Positions 1 to 6,387 of a DNA stretch of 9,664 nt are shown piece by piece. The notes beneath the pieces are model-generated. The model saw only the letters and a list, made by a program, of their open reading frames with translations, made no database searches and was not told where the DNA came from. Positions within the stretch are counted from its first letter, which is position 1. Each line of letters begins with the position of its first letter. This stretch comes from an uncultured Eubacteriales bacterium (lineage in GTDB: Bacteria > Bacillota > Clostridia > UBA1381 > UBA9506). Position numbers and translations under genes: made by a program. Where the stretch lies: NCBI GenBank assembly GCA_902478395.1, contig CABSKZ010000085.1, positions 1 to 9,664 of the forward strand. The letters are read 5' to 3'.

Positions 1-51
1 GACGAAGAAAAAGCCTATGACCCGCACTACACCCTACAACAGGAAAGATAG
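1..51 (+). CDS. C-terminal tail of an unidentified upstream gene (partial)
   Basis: Frame 1 is open from the window edge to a TAG at 49-51 and encodes a 16-residue tail, DEEKAYDPHYTLQQER. The next gene begins 9 bases after this stop, so the two are probably co-transcribed and this is the preceding gene of the sugar operon. The tail is too short for a family call. A ribose-5-phosphate isomerase B-like enzyme would suit the proposed pathway, but nothing in these residues demonstrates it. Confidence 0.5.
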   Translation, partial: DEEKAYDPHYTLQQER

Positions 52-60
52 TGGTGGGCC

Positions 61-768
61 ATGAAGAGAATAATCAGAACGCCTTATTTTGAAATTGGTA
101 CAAAGAATTACATATACGGAGATACCGTTTTGGAGTACGCGAAGGCAGCAGACGAGGCCGCGGAGAAGTATGACATCGACGTACTTTTCATCACTCCGGC
201 TGTGGAAATCCGCCGCGTGGTGGAAAACACCCGGCATCTCATTGTATTGGCCCCCTATATGGATACGCTCCGGCCAGGCCGCGGCATGGCGGATATTCTG
301 CCGGAAGCGCTTAAAGCTGCGGGGGCTGAAGGCGTGGTGGTAAACCACTGTGAAAAGCCAATGTCCCTGCCGGCGATTAAAGACACCATCAGCCGGGCAC
401 GGGAACTTGATATGCTCGTTTTTGCATGTGCAGACACAATTGCCGAAGCAAAGGCAATTGCCCAACTGCACCCCGATATCATTAACCCGGAACCGTCGGA
501 ACTGATTGGCGGCACGGAAAGCGGTGTCAGCGATATGGGTTTTGTGAAGGAGTCTATCCGCGCCATCAAGGAAATCTATCCGGATATCCTCGTCGAACAG
601 GCCGCGGGCATTACAAGCGGACAGCAGGTCTATGACTTTATTATGGCTGGCTCGGAGGCCGCGGGGGCCGCGTCCGGTATTATGAACGCTGAAGATCCGT
701 TGGCGATGATTGATGAGATGATAGCCGCGGCCCGCCGTGCTGCTGACGATTTGAGAAAATTGAAATAG
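61..768 (+). CDS. Triosephosphate-isomerase-fold sugar-phosphate isomerase
   Basis: This 235-residue protein resembles the short, archaeal-type branch of the TIM family. The signature regions appear in order: a Gly-Thr-Lys (Lys15) where TIM has the catalytic Asn-x-Lys, the electrophile His96 in NHCEKPM, the catalytic base Glu144 in PEPSELIG followed by a flexible-loop-like GTESGVS, and phosphate-gripping glycine segments AAGITSG (181-187) and GAASGI (202-207). The family interconverts aldose and ketose phosphates through an enediol in the cytoplasm. Replacement of the usual Asn by Gly13, and the sugar-operon setting, suggest a substrate other than glyceraldehyde-3-phosphate. By family analogy with EryH/LerI it could be a tetrulose phosphate, which is inference. 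The ATG is preceded by AGGAAAG at 41-47, rather far away, and GGTGGG, rather near, so the ribosome site is mediocre. The N-terminus nevertheless fits the fold. It is not likely to be the housekeeping glycolytic TIM, which is normally about 250 residues and lies beside gapA/pgk. Confidence 0.85.
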   Translation: MKRIIRTPYFEIGTKNYIYGDTVLEYAKAADEAAEKYDIDVLFITPAVEIRRVVENTRHLIVLAPYMDTLRPGRGMADILPEALKAAGAEGVVVNHCEKPMSLPAIKDTISRARELDMLVFACADTIAEAKAIAQLHPDIINPEPSELIGGTESGVSDMGFVKESIRAIKEIYPDILVEQAAGITSGQQVYDFIMAGSEAAGAASGIMNAEDPLAMIDEMIAAARRAADDLRKLK

Positions 769-937
769 CGGAAGAAAAGCGGCTTTTAAATTCTAGCGCA
801 GGGGGCGAGAATATGCCGTTTGTCGCTGCCCATTTAGCGGAGAGTTGCTGAGAACGCTGTTCTGACCGGTAAGCGGCCCTCCCCGCTCTGCCTCTGACGC
901 GGAACCTGAAAAATTTAAAAAGAAACAGGAGGAAACC
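769..937 (+). other. 169-base intergenic gap inside the operon, with small hairpins
   Basis: This is the longest gap in the left operon. It holds a weak AAAAG/CTTTT hairpin at 776-788, a 12-codon ORF (813-851, MPFVAAHLAESC) preceded by AGGGGG at 800-805, a short AGAAC-GCT-GTTCT hairpin (851-863), and an AGCGG/CCGCT hairpin (872-887). None is followed by a proper T-run, so no classical terminator is called. I recognise no known riboswitch, T-box or tRNA, and no convincing -35/-10 pair. It ends with a strong AGGAGG (927-932) for the next gene. Confidence 0.4.
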
Positions 938-1432
938 ATGGTTTATAAAGAATCCTTCAAGGTACAGTCTAACGACAAGATGTGCACTTTTCACAATGTA
1001 ACAAAACAGGCAAAAGAAGTGGTGGAGCACTCCGGCATAAAAGATGGAATTGCCGTGATTTATTCCCGCCACACAACCTGCTGTGTCATCACACAGGAAT
1101 GCGCCTTCGACATGTCAATGACCGGGCTGGAAACGCTTCAGCAGGATTTGGTGGATGTGTTTGAAAATACCATTCCCACCTGCCGCCGGGAGGGGATGTA
1201 TCTCCATCCAGGGCCAAAGGCGCTGAAATTTGCTGAGGAGCATGGGGAAGATGCGCGTGGCTGCCACAATACAGACGCACATCTGCGCTCCTCCATCATC
1301 GGGCGCAGTGAAACCATTGTGATTGACGGCGGCGAACTGGATTTAGGGGAGTATGGATTTATTTATTTCATCGATTTTGACCACACCAGAGCCCGTGAGC
1401 GGACGGTGCAGATTATGGTGATAGGGGAATAA
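938..1432 (+). CDS. yjbQ: YjbQ / UPF0047 family protein
   Basis: This 164-residue protein carries the hallmarks of UPF0047: the HTT motif (45-47) leading to a Gln-Glu (53-54), a mid-protein Tyr-Leu-His-Pro (88-91), the Asn-Thr-Asp-Ala-His-Leu block (111-116), and the C-terminal GGELDLGEYG then IDFD and closely spaced arginines (131-153). Members form compact trimers. They are often labelled secondary thiamine-phosphate synthases because some can replace ThiE weakly, but their physiological role is unsettled. At 164 residues it is longer than the usual 130-140, with extra sequence around residues 92-109. AGGAGG lies 5 bases before the ATG, an ideal ribosome site, so translation is probably high. 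Its neighbours are sugar isomerases and a kinase, and there are no thiamine-synthesis genes. A role in the sugar pathway is therefore more plausible here than thiamine synthesis, which is inference. Confidence 0.88.
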   Translation: MVYKESFKVQSNDKMCTFHNVTKQAKEVVEHSGIKDGIAVIYSRHTTCCVITQECAFDMSMTGLETLQQDLVDVFENTIPTCRREGMYLHPGPKALKFAEEHGEDARGCHNTDAHLRSSIIGRSETIVIDGGELDLGEYGFIYFIDFDHTRARERTVQIMVIGE

Positions 1433-1546
1433 ACAGAAAGAAATCGTAGAGCGGGGTAGACAAACGAAAACACAGAAACCGGACAGAGACAGTGCATACT
1501 TGAACCCGCTCTTTTGTTTCTGGGTTTTGGGAAAGGATGACATGTA
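1433..1546 (+). repeat. Leader with two interleaved inverted repeats
   Basis: This gap precedes the AraA-fold isomerase. AGAGCGGG (1448-1455) is complementary to CCCGCTCT (1505-1512), and CAGAAAC (1473-1479) is complementary to GTTTCTG (1516-1522). The two pairs interleave (A-B-A'-B'), so they could form alternative stems or, less likely, a pseudoknot. They end about 10 bases before the AAAGGATG ribosome site (1532-1539). An ATG at 1542 is followed at once by TAA, and the real start is 1547. Regulatory function is unproven, and 7-8 base repeats can arise by chance. Confidence 0.3.
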
Positions 1547-2923
1547 ATGAAAATAGGATTGTTACCTCTGTACATCAAGCTATATGATGACAAGTGCTCC
1601 TACATGCGCCCACGTCTGGAGGCGTTTTATCAGGAAGTTGCACAGCAGTTTGAAAGCCGCGGGTTTGGGGTAGTGCAATCGCCGTTTTGCAGGTTGAAGC
1701 ACGAGTTCCGGCAGGCGGTCAGCCATTTTGAGGAAGAAGGGGCAGATGCGGTGGTGACGCTGCATATGGCGTATTCACCCTCTTTGGAATCCATCGACGC
1801 ACTCTGCGAAACGTCGCTTCCCATTGTTGTGCTTGATACAACACAGACGCTGGAATTCACCAATGAACAAAGCCCGTCGGAAATAGACTACTGTCATGGA
1901 ATACACGGCGTGATGGACCTGTGCAGCATGTTGACGCGCTGGGGCAAAGATTACGCCATTGCGGCGGGGCATTACCTGGAATCGGACTGTATTGACCGTG
2001 TCTGCGGCTATGTACGCGCGGCAGTCGCGGTACATGCCCTAAACGGCGCGCGGGTCGGACTGGTTGGCGGTGCATTTGAAGGTATGGGAGATTTCCGTGT
2101 CTCTTATGATGAGCTTGCAAACCGGTTTGGCATTGAAGTGCTAGCCCAGCAGCCAGAGCAGCTGCGGGAATGGAATCAAAGTATAACAGAAGGTGAATTG
2201 CAGGCGGAGATGGCGGAAAACGAAAGGCAGTTCATATTCGGTGAGGACATCGACCGGGAAGAATATGTGTCTGCCGTGCGTTCATGCCTGACTTTGCGCA
2301 AGTGTGTGGAGGAAGAAAGGTTATCTGCCTTCTCAGTAAACTTCACGAAAGTAGGCAAAGAGTTCGGGCTGGATTCGATGCCGTTTCTTGAATGCTGTAA
2401 GGCTATGAGCCGCGGCGTTGGCTATGCCGGGGAAGGAGATGCGCTTACGGCTGCTTTTGTCGGCGCTTTGCTACAAGGGTATCCAGATACAACCTTTGTA
2501 GAAATTTTTTGTCCGGACTGGAAAAATGATATGGTATTTTTGAGCCATATGGGGGAAATCAATTACCGCATCGCGGACAATAAACCACTCGTCTGCCGCA
2601 TGGGGGTGAACTATACGCAGGCGGATTTCCCATATGTGGGCTACGCGCGTATGAAGGGCGGCGCGGGCGTATATGTGAATGTGAGCCGTGGCAGAGACGA
2701 TTACCGTCTGCTGCTTGCGCCTGCAGAAATGCTCTCGTTTGACAGCGATAATTTTACACGCACCATGCGCGGGTGGATGAAGCCTGCAGGAACAACCGCA
2801 GAGTTCCTTGAAGCGCTCAGCCAAAACGGCGCGACGCACCACAGTGCGTTTGTCTATGGTGCTTCAGCGGATGAACTTGCATATTTCGGCCGTCTGCTGA
2901 AACTGGATACCGTAGTAATTTAG
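1547..2923 (+). CDS. L-fucose/L-arabinose isomerase-fold protein, probable aldose-ketose isomerase
   Basis: This 458-residue cytoplasmic protein belongs to the AraA/FucI-like superfamily, whose members interconvert aldoses and ketoses with a divalent metal, usually Mn2+. The N-terminal region starts KIGLLPLY and continues with VTLHMAYSPS (70-79) and LDTTQT (96-101), the Rossmann-like substrate-recognition part. The metal ligands known from L-arabinose isomerase have clear counterparts: Glu296 in GYAGEGD, Glu319 in FVEIF, His334 in LSHMGE, and a His at 431-432 in ATHHSAF. It is therefore likely active. It is shorter than FucI (about 590) and diverges from classical AraA (about 500), so the substrate is unknown and neither araA nor fucI is justified. 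The FGGY kinase 41 bases downstream fits the isomerase-then-kinase order seen in arabinose, fucose and rhamnose operons. AAAGGATG before the ATG is a moderate ribosome site. Confidence 0.88.
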   Translation: MKIGLLPLYIKLYDDKCSYMRPRLEAFYQEVAQQFESRGFGVVQSPFCRLKHEFRQAVSHFEEEGADAVVTLHMAYSPSLESIDALCETSLPIVVLDTTQTLEFTNEQSPSEIDYCHGIHGVMDLCSMLTRWGKDYAIAAGHYLESDCIDRVCGYVRAAVAVHALNGARVGLVGGAFEGMGDFRVSYDELANRFGIEVLAQQPEQLREWNQSITEGELQAEMAENERQFIFGEDIDREEYVSAVRSCLTLRKCVEEERLSAFSVNFTKVGKEFGLDSMPFLECCKAMSRGVGYAGEGDALTAAFVGALLQGYPDTTFVEIFCPDWKNDMVFLSHMGEINYRIADNKPLVCRMGVNYTQADFPYVGYARMKGGAGVYVNVSRGRDDYRLLLAPAEMLSFDSDNFTRTMRGWMKPAGTTAEFLEALSQNGATHHSAFVYGASADELAYFGRLLKLDTVVI

Positions 2924-2964
2924 AAACCGGCAGACATCAAATAACAAATAGGGAATGAAGTGAT

Positions 2965-4314
2965 TTGGATTATTTAATCGGACTGGATATCGGAACCTCG
3001 TCCATCAAGGGCGTTCTTCTGTCGGCGGACGGCACGGAACGGATAACAGGAAAAAGTCAATTTACCTATACGCAACAGGAGAACGGTGGTCTGGAAATTG
3101 ACGCTGAGGACTACATAACCGCCTGTTTTTCTTTGCTGGAAAAACTAGCGAAAGCAGTTCCCGCCGATGGAATGCTACGTGCGGTTTGCGCCGCGTCCGC
3201 GAGTGGCAATCTATTGTTGCTCGACGAAGACGGAAGCCCGTCTACGCCCATTTTCAACTGGCAGGACGGCAGGGTGGATGACGAGGCGGAAAAAATTTTG
3301 GGTCAGATGGATACAGAAGCCTTCTATGACAAAAACGGCTGGCCGTTCGACTACAAGACATTTCCGCTCGCGATGCTCTGCTGGCTGAAATGTCACAGGC
3401 CAGAGCTTTTGGAGCGGTGCGGAAAAGTCTGCATGAGCACGGAATATTTATATTACCGGCTTACAGGAAAATGGGGAATCAGCGGCTCAGCGGGCACCCC
3501 CTTCTATCTGATTGATCAGAGAAATGGCACATATGACAGAAAAATTCTCAATGCGTTGGGCATTGGAGAAAGCCAGCTTCCGCCGGTCGGAAAAGCGGGT
3601 GAAGCGGTTGGAACCGTGACCAACGAAGCATCAGTCCGCTGTATGCTGCCGGTGGGCATTCCGGTAGTTTTGGGGACCTTCGACCATCCCAGTGCGGCCC
3701 GGGGGAGCGGCGTGCTGTCAGAAGGACAGATGCTGCTATCCTGCGGTACCTCCTGGGTAGGATTCTATCCGGTACGCGACAGGCAAAAGGCAATAGAGAA
3801 CAAAATGCTGGTGGATCCGTTTCTTTCACCGCAGGGCTGCTGGGGAGCCATGTTTTCGCTCCCTTCTATTTCTGGCCGAATTGAGTGGTATATCCGGAAA
3901 TATATCGCGGATTCGGGTGATGTTTTTCAGAAATTTGCCGCTGAAGCCGCGAAATCAATGCCGGGAGCGGGCGGACTGGCCATCAATCCGGCGGGGGAGC
4001 CGGACGATGAAATCATCCGCAAATATCCGAAAAGCGATATTGCGCGGGCCATTATGGAAGGAACAGCAAGGCTGCTCAATGAGAGAATATGCGAGCTGCG
4101 TGCAGGTGGTATTTCCGCGCAGTCAGCCGTTATGGTGGGCGGGCCGACGGCCAACCCAATGTGGATACAGGTCATCCGGGAAATTACAGGAATACCCGTT
4201 CGGGTCATGCACGGGGCGTATGCCGGAGCAATCGGGGCGGCAATGGTGGCCGGAATTTCAGCAGGATTATATGAGGACGAGGCCGCAGCATTCAAACGGC
4301 TGCGGGAGGATTGA
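2965..4314 (+). CDS. FGGY-family carbohydrate kinase
   Basis: This 449-residue kinase should phosphorylate a ketose or polyol with ATP in the cytoplasm. The first ATP-binding motif, GLDIGTSSIKG, is at residues 6-16. A substrate-side NWQDGR is at 98-103, and the probable catalytic base Asp240 lies in GTFDHPSAARGSG. The phosphate loop CGTS is at 260-263, and the C-terminal adenosine motif VGGPTANPMW at 391-400 is followed by the family's closing AGAIGAAMVAG. It is slightly shorter than xylulokinase or rhamnulokinase (480-500), without an obvious missing motif. The start is TTG. No in-frame ATG lies close by, the ATP motif must sit near the N-terminus, and AGGGA at 2950-2954 is an acceptable ribosome site. 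This poor start suggests translation lower than for the neighbours. The specificity (ketopentose, ketohexose or tetrulose) cannot be read from the sequence. The stop codon overlaps the next gene's ribosome site. Confidence 0.92.
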   Translation: MDYLIGLDIGTSSIKGVLLSADGTERITGKSQFTYTQQENGGLEIDAEDYITACFSLLEKLAKAVPADGMLRAVCAASASGNLLLLDEDGSPSTPIFNWQDGRVDDEAEKILGQMDTEAFYDKNGWPFDYKTFPLAMLCWLKCHRPELLERCGKVCMSTEYLYYRLTGKWGISGSAGTPFYLIDQRNGTYDRKILNALGIGESQLPPVGKAGEAVGTVTNEASVRCMLPVGIPVVLGTFDHPSAARGSGVLSEGQMLLSCGTSWVGFYPVRDRQKAIENKMLVDPFLSPQGCWGAMFSLPSISGRIEWYIRKYIADSGDVFQKFAAEAAKSMPGAGGLAINPAGEPDDEIIRKYPKSDIARAIMEGTARLLNERICELRAGGISAQSAVMVGGPTANPMWIQVIREITGIPVRVMHGAYAGAIGAAMVAGISAGLYEDEAAAFKRLRED

Positions 4315-4320
4315 GGAGGT
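4313..4320 (+). promoter_or_regulatory. Shine-Dalgarno that fixes the start of the amidohydrolase
   Basis: GAGGAGGT sits 5 bases before the ATG at 4326 and begins inside the TGA stop of the kinase gene. A longer reading from the TTG at 4311 would translate through this site, so 4326 is the start chosen. The arrangement implies translational coupling. Confidence 0.8.
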
Positions 4321-4325
4321 CTTTT

Positions 4326-5366
4326 ATGTTTCAGTTAAATTTGACAGACTATGACAAAAAGGTTTATGAGACGGAATTGAGAGATTTTCTGCCGCCAAAA
4401 ATTATCGATATTCATACGCATATCTGGAAAAACACCTTCCGTTTCCAAGGAGAGAAAAACGGAGGCTCGGGCTGGCCAGAACTGGTCGCGGATGAACAGA
4501 CTGCAGAAAATCTGATGCAAAGCTTTCGGGAGCTGTTTCCTGCTAATGAAGTAACACCGCTCGTTTTCGGCGGCTGCAACCACGACGTGGGGCAGTGCAA
4601 CGACTATGTGGCTGAGGCTGCGGAGCAATACAGTTTTCCGACGCTTCTGCGCACAGAATATAGTATGGCGCCGGAGGTTCTGGAAGCAGAGGTAAAAAAG
4701 AACGGTTGCCTGGGGCTTAAGCCGTACCTCACAAACTGCCCGCCGTACATTCCTGTTAACGAAATCCGGATTTTTGATTATTTACCATATGAACATCTGG
4801 AAGTTGCCAACAGACATGGCTGGATTGTTATGCTGCACATTCCCAGGTCGCAGCGCCTGCGTGACGCGCTGAACGTCGCGCAGCTTATGGAAATCGAAAA
4901 GAAATATCCAAATGTCAGGTTGATTGTGGCACATGTCGGCCGGGCGTACTCGAAAGAAGACATTGGAGAGGCGTTTGAGGTACTCAAGCATACAGAAAAT
5001 ATGCTGTTTGATTTTACGGCTAATGTTTGCAGCGACGCCATCAGTTCATGTATCAGGGCGCTGGGAACAAAACGGCTGATGTTTGGTTCCGATATGCCGA
5101 TTGCGATTATGCGGATGTATCGCATAACAGAAAATGGGTTCTACTACAACGTTGTGCCGAGGGGCTTGTACGGCGACGTTTCGGATGACCCGCATATGCG
5201 TGAAACGGACGAAACGGACGTGACCCTCATGATTTATGAACAGCTGCGCGCGCTCAAACGTAGTGCGGTGGAACTAAAGCTGACAGACGGCGATATCGAA
5301 GATATTATGTACCGCAACGCATATCAGTTGCTTACAGATGTGAAAAATAATCTAGCAAATGAATAG
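4326..5366 (+). CDS. Amidohydrolase-2 family metal-dependent hydrolase
   Basis: This 346-residue cytoplasmic TIM-barrel hydrolase has the amidohydrolase superfamily metal set: HxH (His30, His32) in IDIHTHIW on strand 1, Lys132 in GLKPY, His171 in MLHIPR, His203 in VAHVGRAY, and Asp256 in FGSDMPI on strand 8. It closes with the characteristic helix IMYRNAYQLL. PF04909-type members include sugar lactonases (L-rhamnono- and L-fucono-lactonase), 4-oxalomesaconate hydratase and nonoxidative decarboxylases. In an operon with a sugar isomerase and kinase, a lactone- or ester-opening or C-C hydrolysing step is plausible, but the substrate is unknown. The residues around Lys132 are atypical of plain lactonases. 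It is the last gene of the operon and is followed within 10 bases by a terminator. The GAGGAGGT site supports this start. Confidence 0.88.
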   Translation: MFQLNLTDYDKKVYETELRDFLPPKIIDIHTHIWKNTFRFQGEKNGGSGWPELVADEQTAENLMQSFRELFPANEVTPLVFGGCNHDVGQCNDYVAEAAEQYSFPTLLRTEYSMAPEVLEAEVKKNGCLGLKPYLTNCPPYIPVNEIRIFDYLPYEHLEVANRHGWIVMLHIPRSQRLRDALNVAQLMEIEKKYPNVRLIVAHVGRAYSKEDIGEAFEVLKHTENMLFDFTANVCSDAISSCIRALGTKRLMFGSDMPIAIMRMYRITENGFYYNVVPRGLYGDVSDDPHMRETDETDVTLMIYEQLRALKRSAVELKLTDGDIEDIMYRNAYQLLTDVKNNLANE

Positions 5367-5372
5367 AAAAAC

Positions 5373-5418
5373 AAAAATGGGCAGGAACGCCGCTAAACGG
5401 CTGTTCCTGCCCATTTTT
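5373..5418. terminator. Bidirectional intrinsic terminator between convergent operons
   Basis: A 16-base arm (5373-5388, AAAAATGGGCAGGAAC) pairs perfectly with 5403-5418. The hairpin continues through GCCG/CGGC with one bulged T (5402) to a CTAAA loop (5393-5397). The GC-rich stem carries a T-run on the right arm and an A-run on the left arm, so it works as a rho-independent terminator in both directions. It stops the left operon 7 bases after the amidohydrolase stop. It also lies about 175 bases past the last permease gene of the opposing operon. Confidence 0.92.
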
Positions 5419-5592
5419 ATAGTACATGCCGAAACAAGAAATATCCATTGCTGTATGTTTTGGGGAAAGACAAACTCTATCATCGAATATGTAATCGGTG
5501 GTTTCCGTGAAGAAAAGCGGGCCTCCACACAGTGCGTTCTGCTGATACGATGATGGACGCGAGTTATTTTGCGGCTGCTTTGGTGAGGTAAA
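5419..5592. other. Intergenic stretch between convergent operons, no gene seen
   Basis: This is about 174 bases of 3' untranslated region for the right operon. Short open frames cross it on both strands but lack ribosome sites and recognisable products. I see no second hairpin with a T-run, no RNA gene and no insertion-sequence end. Confidence 0.6.
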
Positions 5593-6387
5593 CTAAACGG
5601 CTGATGATAATTTCTTAACCGCCTTATCCAAAACAAAAAATAGAATCAACGTCACAAAAATAAACACTACGCTGTACGCAGAGGCGATGGCCCGATCACC
5701 GCTTTGCAGGTAAGGAACCATCATGACGGCAAAGGTTTTTACATTTCCGCCGCCGATGAGCAGCGTCGGGAAATACTGCCCGAATGATATGATATACCCC
5801 ATGCAGAGGGAGGCGGTCAGACCGGGTAGCAGTGCCGGAATGGAAACCTCCCAGAATGCCCGCAGCGGTCCCGCACCCATTGTGAGGGCAGCCTCTTCGC
5901 AGGTGACGCCGATTGCGGCGGTGGAATCCGTCATTAGCTTCACTGTGTAGGGCAAGGACAGAAGCACATGGATAATCACTACACCCAGAAAAGTATCGGA
6001 CAGGCCGAGCCTGAGGAAAATCACGTGCAGCCCCATGGTAAAGGCCGTGCCGGCGACGATGACCGGCAGCATCGCGGAGAAATGAATCAGCCGCTTGCCC
6101 GGAAAGTCGTAAAACACCAGTGCGCGGGCGGTCATTGTCCCTACGGTCGTAGCAAGTATAGCAACGATGGAAGAGAGCAATATGCTTAAGCCTAACGAAT
6201 GGAGGGCGCCGGAATAACCGCCGAACACTTCTTTCATTGCGCGTAACGACAGACCGGAGGGCAGCAGGCTCGGCCAAGCCCATTTTTGAGAGAAACTCCA
6301 CAAAATGAGCAACATAAGAGGCAGAAGAATGCAGATGACACAGAGAAGCACGCAAAAGCGGGAGAGCAAATGTTTGTTTTGGCTCAC
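5593..6387 (-). CDS. ABC transporter permease, second subunit
   Basis: This 264-residue integral membrane subunit has about six hydrophobic segments (near residues 11-31, 63-89, 98-119, 131-151, 186-206 and 236-253). The cytoplasmic EAA loop, EEAALTMGAGPLRAFWEVSIP, is near residues 164-184 and docks on the ATPase. It is the PotC/FbpB-like partner of the permease encoded just upstream. The start is placed at GTG 6387-6385, which overlaps the upstream TGA as GTGA and has AAGGAGGGG 7 bases before it. A longer reading from the ATG at 6444 would add a hydrophilic Arg-rich leader overlapping the previous gene by 61 bases and is disfavoured. The final helix is followed by a short Lys-containing tail. 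It is the last gene of the transport operon. Confidence 0.9.
   Translation of the reverse strand: MSQNKHLLSRFCVLLCVICILLPLMLLILWSFSQKWAWPSLLPSGLSLRAMKEVFGGYSGALHSLGLSILLSSIVAILATTVGTMTARALVFYDFPGKRLIHFSAMLPVIVAGTAFTMGLHVIFLRLGLSDTFLGVVIIHVLLSLPYTVKLMTDSTAAIGVTCEEAALTMGAGPLRAFWEVSIPALLPGLTASLCMGYIISFGQYFPTLLIGGGNVKTFAVMMVPYLQSGDRAIASAYSVVFIFVTLILFFVLDKAVKKLSSAV

Noticed and set aside
1547..2923. Naming the isomerase araA or fucI
   Set aside because: Metal ligands agree with the superfamily, but length and the rest of the sequence differ from both enzymes and no other arabinose or fucose genes are present.
4311..4325. Longer amidohydrolase start at TTG 4311
   Set aside because: The GAGGAGGT ribosome site would lie inside the coding region; ATG 4326 is ideally spaced from it.
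3881..4354. A 157-codon + strand open frame inside and beyond the kinase gene
   Set aside because: It overlaps the conserved C-terminal kinase motifs in another frame and has an Arg-rich, low-information product typical of a shadow.
5393..5603. The 11-mer CTAAACGGCTG occurs at 5393 and again exactly 200 bases later at 5593
   Set aside because: One copy is the terminator loop and the other the end of a permease gene. A few chance 11-mer matches are expected in a window this size, and the flanks do not match.
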